Source: SIG588 sp045597045 (GTDB lineage Bacteria > Bacillota > Clostridia > Oscillospirales > Acutalibacteraceae). From it: DNA of 5,000 nt. The stretch lies in the NCBI GenBank assembly GCA_045597045.1, contig JAZODN010000005.1, positions 1 through 5,000 of the forward strand, read 5' to 3'. Position 1 is the stretch's first letter, and each line of letters starts with the position of its first letter. Under the pieces are notes generated by a model, which did not search any database, was not told the origin of the DNA, and saw only the letters and a program-made list of their open reading frames with translations. The position numbers were made by a program, and so were the translations under genes. This document shows positions 1 to 4,070 of this stretch, in pieces.

Positions 1-380
1 CCACCGGGCACATACAGACCGGCACGGTCCACGGGAATGATCTTTTGTCCGATCACCACGCCGTTTTGCTCGTTCAAAATAAAACTGTTACGCACTTGTC
101 GCTCGTGGAAACGGCGGATGTTAGCAGCCGCTTTTTCAAGCACCTCTAAGAAGCGCGGCGAGACCAGCGTGCGTGCTTCTTCGATCTCTTCTGCCGAAAC
201 GGTGAGGGTATCGAGCACCGCCCCATCGAAACGGGCGGTATATTCCTTCAACGCAGCGTCGCCGTTTTCGCGCACGTTGGCTAAAATAGCGGCAACCGTA
301 TCAGCCACGTTTACGGTGGGTACGTTCGGCGCTACGATAGCCGCGGTATCCACTTCGCCGTAGTTGAAAATTTTAATCAT
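1..380 (-). CDS. hisD: Histidinol dehydrogenase, N-terminal part (cut by window edge)
   Basis: HisD oxidises L-histidinol to L-histidine in two NAD+-dependent steps, ending histidine biosynthesis in the cytoplasm; the family is a zinc-dependent homodimer. Only the first 126 residues are visible, starting MIKIFNYGEV and ending in VDRAGLYVPGG. That ending is the well-conserved HisD block at the start of the nucleotide-binding domain. The helical N-terminal part is present (RENGDAALKEYTARFDG, then RRFHERQ). The zinc ligands and catalytic residues lie beyond the left edge; the family is usually about 430 residues. The start ATG at 378-380 overlaps the hisG stop by 4 bases (ATGA) and has a GGAGG 7 nt upstream (388-392 on the complement), so start and translational coupling are well supported. 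It is the third visible gene of a hisZ-hisG-hisD operon. No frameshift is seen in the visible part. Confidence 0.95.
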   Translation of the reverse strand, partial: MIKIFNYGEVDTAAIVAPNVPTVNVADTVAAILANVRENGDAALKEYTARFDGAVLDTLTVSAEEIEEARTLVSPRFLEVLEKAAANIRRFHERQVRNSFILNEQNGVVIGQKIIPVDRAGLYVPG

Positions 381-1015
381 AACGTTTCCTCCCTCTGACG
401 GGCCAGATTCTCTAAAATGGCTTCGATCGGTTCGCTCTTGAATTTGAAACCGGCTTTGTTCGCAATCAAACGGGCGCTGATCGGCACCACCGTTTCCACG
501 ACTTCCAAATGATTTTCTTTGAGCGTGGTGCCGGTTTCCACAATGTCCACAATCACGTCCGACAGCCCCAAAATGGGGGCGATCTCGATAGAACCGTTCA
601 GGTGAATGATGTCGATATCGCGTCCGCGCGCCGCATAGTGTGCACGGGCGATGTTGGTGAATTTGGTGGCCACCTTCAACGCACGGCTCGTATCGTCGCG
701 GAAGCCTTCGGGGGCGGCTACCGCCATGCGGCAGCGACCGGTGTTCAGGTCAAACAGTTCGTATACGTCGGGGGCATATTCCAGCAGAATATCCTTGCCG
801 GCCACGCCGATATCCGCCGCGCCGCGCTCCACGTAAATGGCGACGTCCGACGGCTTGACCCAGAAGTAACGGACACCGCACGCCGGGTTTTCAAAAATCA
901 GTTTGCGGTTGTTTTCATGAATGGAAGGGCAGGGAAAGCCGGCTTTTTCAAACATGGTATACACCTTTTCTCCCAATCGCCCTTTGGGCAGGGCGATGTT
1001 CAACATGTTATTCAT
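377..1015 (-). CDS. hisG: ATP phosphoribosyltransferase catalytic subunit, short (HisZ-dependent) form
   Basis: HisG condenses ATP with PRPP to phosphoribosyl-ATP, the first committed and feedback-controlled step of histidine synthesis. At 212 residues this is the short form, which lacks the C-terminal ACT-like regulatory domain of the roughly 300-residue long form and needs HisZ for activity and histidine inhibition. Visible family blocks are ALPKGRL (residues 8-14), KPSDVAIYVERGAADIGVAG (54-73), LNGSIEIAPILGLSD (139-153) and the PRPP-binding loop DVIVDIVETGTTLKEN (153-168). The start at 1013-1015 is preceded by AGGAGG (1025-1030 on the complement) at about 9 nt spacing, inside the 3' end of hisZ. 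An alternative ATG three codons later (1004-1006) is possible but has poorer spacing. The gene overlaps hisZ by 8 bases and hisD by 4, so the three are very likely co-translated. Confidence 0.97.
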   Translation of the reverse strand: MNNMLNIALPKGRLGEKVYTMFEKAGFPCPSIHENNRKLIFENPACGVRYFWVKPSDVAIYVERGAADIGVAGKDILLEYAPDVYELFDLNTGRCRMAVAAPEGFRDDTSRALKVATKFTNIARAHYAARGRDIDIIHLNGSIEIAPILGLSDVIVDIVETGTTLKENHLEVVETVVPISARLIANKAGFKFKSEPIEAILENLARQREETL

Positions 1016-2105
1016 CTGCCGTCACCTCCTCGCCTTTCAGGCGATAACATGTGCGATAGCGCAAATCGGGCGGCAATGCCGAAAGTGCCAGCACCGACTG
1101 CCCTTCGGCTGTGAATGCCGCCACCGCTTGCTGTACCGCCGAAAGCGGTGTACCGCTTTCATAAAGCAGCACCGTTTCGGCGTCGTATTCTGCGGTGGGG
1201 GTGGGCAATTCTGCCAGCAGGTCGAGATACAGCGCAAAGCCGATGGCACCTGCCTGCCGCCCCATCTTTTGCATCAAGCGATCGTACTGTCCACCTGAAA
1301 GCACGGCAGAAGAAACGCCGTTGATAAAGCCTTTGAACACAAAGCCGTTGTAATAGTTGCCGTCGTTCACCACCGAAAAATCAATGTGGATGTGGCGGCC
1401 GAACCCGGCGCGTGTCAGCGCTTCGGCCACCGTTTGCAGTTCGGTGACATAAGGGGCGGCTGCGGTGTGCTGAAGCAGTGCCGTCAGCCGCGGCAGCACG
1501 GTGTCGGGGGTGCCGTAAAGCCCCACCAGTTCACTCAGCAGTGCCGCTTTTTCAGCCTTCACGCCAACAGCCGTACACAGTGCCGCCAGCTCATGACGGT
1601 TCTTTTCGCCGATCAAGACCAGCGCGCGGCGTGTGTCTTCCGCTGATAACGCCAACTCTTGCAACAGCGCAAACACCACGTTCAAATGGGAGATATCCAG
1701 CACCCATTCCTTGCTGATCGCGGCAAGCGAACCGGCTGCCAGCATCAAAACTTCATAGGTAGTGTAGGCATCCAACGTGCCCACGCATTCGAGCCCCACC
1801 TGCTTCAGTTCTTTAAATGTGCGGGTGCCTTCCGCCACGCGGTAAACGTGTTCGTCATAGTATACCTTTTGCATACCGTCGGTGTCCTGCCCGTTTTTGA
1901 TGATGGACAGGGTGACGTCGGGCTTAAGCGCCATCAACTTGCCGTTGGTGTCGGTAAAAGTAATGACGTTATCCGAAATGAGGAATTCCTTGTTGCGGCT
2001 GTATAGGTCGTATTCCTCGAATTTACTCATTTTATAGTGGCGATAGCCATAACGGCGGTAGAGCGCGCGCAGGGCGGCAACCGCCTTTTCTTCACCGGTG
2101 TTCAT
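1008..2105 (-). CDS. hisZ: ATP phosphoribosyltransferase regulatory subunit (HisRS-like paralogue)
   Basis: HisZ is a catalytically inactive relative of histidyl-tRNA synthetase that forms a hetero-octamer with short HisG and carries the histidine-sensing site. This 365-residue protein shows the class II synthetase-like core: KFEEYDLY (28-35), LMALKPDVTLSI (57-68, the counterpart of the LRPEGT region of HisRS), YYDEHVYR (82-89), LKQVGLECVG (100-109), YYNGFVFKGF (251-260), GGQYDRL (271-277) and GAIGFALYLD (286-295, motif 3 region). It ends after a short C-terminal alpha/beta segment instead of a full HisRS anticodon-binding domain, is shorter than HisRS, and is followed by hisG. These points favour HisZ over HisS. 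The start ATG (2103-2105) has a GGAGG at 2112-2116 with 6 nt spacing. It is the first gene of the operon, with a candidate promoter about 35-65 bp upstream. Confidence 0.95.
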   Translation of the reverse strand: MNTGEEKAVAALRALYRRYGYRHYKMSKFEEYDLYSRNKEFLISDNVITFTDTNGKLMALKPDVTLSIIKNGQDTDGMQKVYYDEHVYRVAEGTRTFKELKQVGLECVGTLDAYTTYEVLMLAAGSLAAISKEWVLDISHLNVVFALLQELALSAEDTRRALVLIGEKNRHELAALCTAVGVKAEKAALLSELVGLYGTPDTVLPRLTALLQHTAAAPYVTELQTVAEALTRAGFGRHIHIDFSVVNDGNYYNGFVFKGFINGVSSAVLSGGQYDRLMQKMGRQAGAIGFALYLDLLAELPTPTAEYDAETVLLYESGTPLSAVQQAVAAFTAEGQSVLALSALPPDLRYRTCYRLKGEEVTADE

Positions 2106-2111
2106 ACAGTT

Positions 2112-2116
2112 CCTCC
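2112..2116 (-). promoter_or_regulatory. Ribosome binding site of hisZ
   Basis: On the minus strand GGAGG lies 6 nt upstream of the hisZ ATG. It supports this start and fits within the short leader predicted from the promoter at 2141-2169. Confidence 0.85.
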
Positions 2117-2140
2117 GTAACGGTCAAATAAGTCTTCAAC

Positions 2141-2169
2141 ATAGTAGCACATTATCGCGCTAAAGTCAA
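2141..2169 (-). promoter_or_regulatory. Sigma-70/sigma-A type promoter of the hisZGD operon
   Basis: Read on the minus strand: -35 box TTGACT (2164-2169), a 17-bp spacer, and -10 box TACTAT (2141-2146). Five of six -35 bases and four of six -10 bases match consensus and the spacing is ideal. The expected start of transcription is near 2134, giving a leader of about 30 nt to the hisZ ATG. The DNA just upstream (2170-2200) is very AT-rich, as in an UP element. The short leader leaves no room for a T-box or an attenuator, so control may be through a DNA-binding protein or solely by histidine feedback on HisZ-HisG. Confidence 0.75.
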
Positions 2170-2206
2170 CTGAAATTTTCAAAAAACTATCCTTAAAATA
2201 TCAGTT
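2168..2206. repeat. AT-rich imperfect inverted repeat between araC-type gene and his promoter
   Basis: The arms AACTGAAATTTT (2168-2179) and AAAATATCAGTT (2195-2206) are complementary at 11 of 12 positions around a 15-nt loop. The right arm contains the stop codon of the AraC-type gene and the left arm overlaps the last two bases of the his -35 box. In RNA it would form a weak, AU-rich hairpin ending the regulator transcript. In DNA it could be an operator or simply part of an AT-rich UP element. No U-tract follows it on the minus strand, so it is not a typical intrinsic terminator. Confidence 0.5.
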
Positions 2207-2989
2207 TTCGGTTTCCCGCTTAAATGCGCTGGGGGTTTGCCCTGTAAGCGACAAAAAACAACGATTGAAACTGCGCAGTGAACGGAACCCCACGGCATAG
2301 GCAACGTCGGTTACACTCATGTCGCCGCGGTGCAGCAGTTTTTTGGCATCGTATATGCGCAGATTGTTGATATACGCCGGAAAACTCACCCCGATTTCGC
2401 GGCTGAACACGTGAGAAACGTAATATTTGCTGCGATGTACGTTTTCTGCCACGTCATCCAACGTGATATCCGATGTATAATTCATGTTACAATAGTCCAA
2501 AATGGCTTGCACGGCACTGATGTTACGGCGGTCTACTTCGATCCACTCCATGCGGCGGAAGAGATGTGCCAAAATAATCGAGACACCGCCCTCAATTACC
2601 GAACGGGAATAGCGGTCGTGGTTGCCGTATTCCGCATCCATCGTGTGCAACACGGGCAGCAGATCCTCCATATCAAACGGCACGATGGGGTTTTTGGGCA
2701 GTCTATCGCAAAAATAGGCGTAAAATGCCGGGAAGATCTCAGCCGAAAAGATGAAGATACGCCCGTCGATGGGGCCGTGCTTGTCGCTATAATGATGCGG
2801 TTGGTTGGGGAAAGAGAGAAAGGCGTGACCGGCCGGCATCATACCGCCTTTACCACCGGCATAGGCTTCGGCTCTGCCTTCCAGCATCAACACCAGCTCG
2901 ATATGGGGGTGCAGATGTTTTAGGGCGGTAAGGTTGCGCACGTAGTGGTAATGCAGGTCTTCTTTGCGAGATTCATAGATAGGACGCAC
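2201..2989 (-). CDS. AraC-family transcriptional regulator with cupin sensor domain
   Basis: This is a 262-residue one-component regulator, a usual length for AraC/XylS proteins that bind a sugar or related ligand. Residues about 27-67 (HPHIELVLMLEG, then PAGHAFLSFPNQPHHY) form an N-terminal cupin barrel. The C-terminal DNA-binding domain has two helix-turn-helices: ITLDDVAENVHRSKYYVSHVF (175-195), and 224-259 with VTDVAYAVGFRSLRSFNRCF and GQTPSAFKRE, the typical AraC signature. The start is GTG (2987-2989). An in-frame TGA sits three codons upstream, so a longer form is excluded. A weak GGGAAAGAAG (2999-3008 on the complement) precedes the start by about 9 nt, suggesting modest translation. 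It is transcribed divergently from the isomerase/oxidoreductase genes, which it probably controls from the shared spacer. The ligand is unknown. It lies upstream of hisZ in the same orientation, but hisZ has its own promoter. Confidence 0.93.
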   Translation of the reverse strand: MRPIYESRKEDLHYHYVRNLTALKHLHPHIELVLMLEGRAEAYAGGKGGMMPAGHAFLSFPNQPHHYSDKHGPIDGRIFIFSAEIFPAFYAYFCDRLPKNPIVPFDMEDLLPVLHTMDAEYGNHDRYSRSVIEGGVSIILAHLFRRMEWIEVDRRNISAVQAILDYCNMNYTSDITLDDVAENVHRSKYYVSHVFSREIGVSFPAYINNLRIYDAKKLLHRGDMSVTDVAYAVGFRSLRSFNRCFLSLTGQTPSAFKRETEN

Positions 2990-3023
2990 CGAGTGTCACT
3001 TCTTTCCCAAAAAGATAGCAATA

Positions 3024-3041
3024 TTTGTCTCATACAAACGG
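3024..3041 (+). repeat. Operator-like element, copy 1 (TTTGTCTCAT + ACAAACGG)
   Basis: This 18-bp sequence also contains a short inverted pair, TTTGT and ACAAA. Both halves recur in the same orientation at 3124-3149, where 8 extra bases separate them. This copy would fall just downstream of the candidate araC-type start of transcription (about 3048 on the minus strand), where a bound protein could repress that gene. Binding of the neighbouring AraC-type protein is an inference from position and repetition. Confidence 0.45.
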
Positions 3042-3054
3042 ACTTCTGGCTTGT

Positions 3055-3083
3055 AATATACCACAATAATCTATAAAATACAA
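3055..3083 (-). promoter_or_regulatory. Candidate promoter of the AraC-type regulator
   Basis: On the minus strand: TTGTAT (-35, 3078-3083), a 17-bp spacer, and TATATT (-10, 3055-3060). The predicted start near 3048 gives a leader of roughly 58 nt to the GTG start. The region is AT-rich, so chance matches are possible, but the spacing is ideal. Confidence 0.5.
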
Positions 3084-3109
3084 GAGGAAGTGCAGAGGAA
3101 TTTTACCTT

Positions 3110-3115
3110 TATAAT
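3110..3115 (+). promoter_or_regulatory. Perfect -10 box (TATAAT) for the isomerase/oxidoreductase genes, no clear -35
   Basis: TATAAT matches the consensus exactly and would start transcription near 3122, leaving a leader of about 70 nt. At 16-18 bp spacing the -35 window reads GGAAGTGC-like sequence, unlike TTGACA, and there is no TGn extension of the -10. This pattern fits a promoter needing an activator, consistent with the divergent AraC-type gene. The match could be accidental in AT-rich DNA. Confidence 0.45.
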
Positions 3116-3123
3116 CGCAGATT

Positions 3124-3149
3124 TTTGTCTTATTAATAAAAACAAACGG
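3124..3149 (+). repeat. Operator-like element, copy 2 (TTTGTCTTAT, 8-nt insert, ACAAACGG)
   Basis: TTTGTCT lies at 3124-3130 and ACAAACGG at 3142-3149, with AT-rich sequence between them including the 10-bp palindrome TTATTAATAA (3130-3139). It matches copy 1 in 9 of 10 and 8 of 8 positions of the two halves. Similarity seems to continue beyond the halves (ACTTCTG after copy 1, AGTTTCTG after copy 2), suggesting a duplicated control unit. Confidence 0.45.
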
Positions 3150-3153
3150 CGAG

Positions 3154-3166
3154 TTTCTGCAAACGG
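3154..3166 (+). repeat. Degenerate third operator-like copy (TTTCTGCAAACGG)
   Basis: CAAACGGC occurs at 3143-3150 and again at 3160-3167, 17 bp apart, and the second is preceded by TTTCT, as in a shortened TTTGTCT. It ends a few bases before the ribosome binding site of the isomerase-like gene. It could extend a tandem binding site for an AraC-type protein or affect translation initiation. Confidence 0.35.
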
Positions 3167-3171
3167 CACTT

Positions 3172-3181
3172 GGAGAAAGGA
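3172..3181 (+). promoter_or_regulatory. Ribosome binding site deciding the isomerase-like start
   Basis: GGAGAAAGGA lies 10 nt upstream of the ATG at 3192. An in-frame ATG at 3090 would add 34 residues (MQRNFTFIIA...) that resemble no part of the family and would be encoded across the predicted promoter and repeats. The 3192 start is therefore preferred. Confidence 0.7.
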
Positions 3182-3191
3182 TGTATGTCAA

Positions 3192-4013
3192 ATGAAAACT
3201 GCTGTTCAGTTGTATTCGGTACGTGACGATATGGCGGCCGATTTTGCCGGCACTTTGAAAAAAGTAGGGGCCATGGGGTATGAAGGCGTGGAGTTCGCCG
3301 GCCTGTACGGTCACTCCGCCGAGGAAGTGAAGGCGATGTGTGCCGATGCCGGTGTCACCCCGATTTCCGCACACGTGCCGTTGACGGAGTTGATGAACAA
3401 TTTGGAAGAAGTGCTGGATATGTACGCCGCCATCGGTTGCAAATACGTGGTGATTCCGCACATGTCCACCGATTACCTGCCCGGTCACAAGGATTGGGAT
3501 ACCCTGCAGGAGATCGTGAACCGCGCCGGCGCGGCGGCGCGCGCACGCGGGATGATCCTTTGCTATCACAACCACAACTTTGAGTTTGAGCGTGTGGGCG
3601 GCGAATGGGCCATGGATCTTATGTATAAAGCTTTCTCGCCCGACGTGTTGCAGACGGAGATCGACACCTGTTGGGTCAACGTGGCCGGTTTAAATCCGGC
3701 AGAATATGTGCGTCAGTACAAAGGTCGCGCGCCCATCGTTCACCTGAAGGATTTCCATCAGGAAGGGCACATCACCGGCAAACTGTTTGATTTGATCGGT
3801 GTGGATGACGATGCACCGGCGCAGGGCACCAACGATTCCTTCGGGTTCCGTCCGGTGGGGTATGGTTGCCAGGATATCCCGGCCATTTTGGCCGCGGCTG
3901 CCGAAGCCGGTGCCGCGTGGGTTGCGGTGGAACAGGATCACCCCTCGGGTGACAACACCCCCATGGAATGCATCAAAATGTCGATCGACTATTTGAAGAC
4001 CCAAACCTATTAA
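3192..4013 (+). CDS. Sugar phosphate isomerase/epimerase-like TIM-barrel protein
   Basis: The 273-residue protein belongs to the xylose isomerase-like TIM-barrel superfamily (AP_endonuc_2 fold; IolE and YcjR are relatives), cytoplasmic enzymes that use a divalent metal to isomerise, epimerise or dehydrate sugars and keto-sugars. It opens with MKTAVQLYSVRDDM, typical of the group. Candidate metal ligands and acid/base residues sit where the family has them: E34 in GVEFAG, H61, YHNHNFEFE (125-133), E156 and D158 in TEIDTCW, H184 in HLKDFH, and E247 in VAVEQD. Most members are 250-300 residues, so it looks complete. The start at 3192 is supported by GGAGAAAGGA 10 nt upstream and by family alignment from memory. 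It is followed after 57 bp by a Gfo/Idh/MocA oxidoreductase, probably in one transcript, and lies divergent to an AraC-type regulator. The exact reaction is unknown. Processing of a keto-sugar made by the partner dehydrogenase is a reasonable inference. Confidence 0.88.
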   Translation: MKTAVQLYSVRDDMAADFAGTLKKVGAMGYEGVEFAGLYGHSAEEVKAMCADAGVTPISAHVPLTELMNNLEEVLDMYAAIGCKYVVIPHMSTDYLPGHKDWDTLQEIVNRAGAAARARGMILCYHNHNFEFERVGGEWAMDLMYKAFSPDVLQTEIDTCWVNVAGLNPAEYVRQYKGRAPIVHLKDFHQEGHITGKLFDLIGVDDDAPAQGTNDSFGFRPVGYGCQDIPAILAAAAEAGAAWVAVEQDHPSGDNTPMECIKMSIDYLKTQTY

Positions 4014-4015
4014 TT

Positions 4016-4036
4016 TCGGTGTGAGTGCACACCCGA
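4016..4036 (+). other. Intercistronic stem-loop between isomerase-like and oxidoreductase genes
   Basis: GGTGTG (4018-4023) and CACACC (4028-4033) pair perfectly around the tetraloop AGTG. Two more base pairs (TC with GA) form if C4034 is bulged. It starts 3 nt after the isomerase stop. No T-run follows directly, so it is not a standard intrinsic terminator. It may protect the upstream message or reduce readthrough to tune the ratio of the two proteins. Confidence 0.5.
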
Positions 4037-4056
4037 GAATATTGAAAAATTTTAGC

Positions 4057-4062
4057 AGGAGG
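4057..4062 (+). promoter_or_regulatory. Ribosome binding site of the Gfo/Idh/MocA gene
   Basis: A perfect AGGAGG lies 8 nt upstream of the ATG at 4071. It confirms a start that gives the protein an N-terminal extension of about 22 residues before its Rossmann fold. Confidence 0.85.
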
Positions 4063-4070
4063 CTGTTATT

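Noticed and set aside
509..1114. 201-codon open frame on the plus strand opposite hisG and hisZ
   Set aside because: It is antisense to two well-supported his genes with no recognisable protein family in its translation.
1008..2105. HisZ gene read as a histidyl-tRNA synthetase (hisS)
   Set aside because: The protein is short, lacks a full anticodon-binding domain, has altered synthetase motifs, and is directly followed by a short-form hisG that needs HisZ.
2330..2923. 197-codon open frame on the plus strand opposite the AraC-type gene
   Set aside because: The minus strand encodes a textbook AraC protein; the antisense translation has no domain features.
3090..3191. Longer form of the isomerase-like protein starting at ATG 3090
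   Set aside because: The extra 34 residues do not resemble the family, the stretch carries the candidate -10 box and repeats, and a good ribosome binding site precedes ATG 3192, where the typical family N-terminus begins.
2990..3191. Riboswitch or small RNA in the divergent spacer
   Set aside because: The spacer is AT-rich with short repeats but I see no conserved aptamer core or GC-rich multi-stem structure; protein operators explain the repeats better.
3520..3552. Run of CGCGCCGGCGCGG-type sequence that looks like a GC repeat
   Set aside because: It encodes an Ala/Arg/Gly-rich helix (NRAGAAARARG) in the TIM barrel with preferred GC-rich codons; no true repeat unit is present.
3030..3575. 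181-codon open frame on the minus strand running into the divergent spacer
   Set aside because: It is antisense to the isomerase-like gene, ends in the regulatory spacer and resembles no known family.
4014..4070. Intrinsic terminator between the isomerase and oxidoreductase genes
   Set aside because: The stem-loop has only a short stem and no T-run directly after it; the next gene follows at 57 bp with its own strong ribosome binding site, so it is recorded as a stem-loop only.
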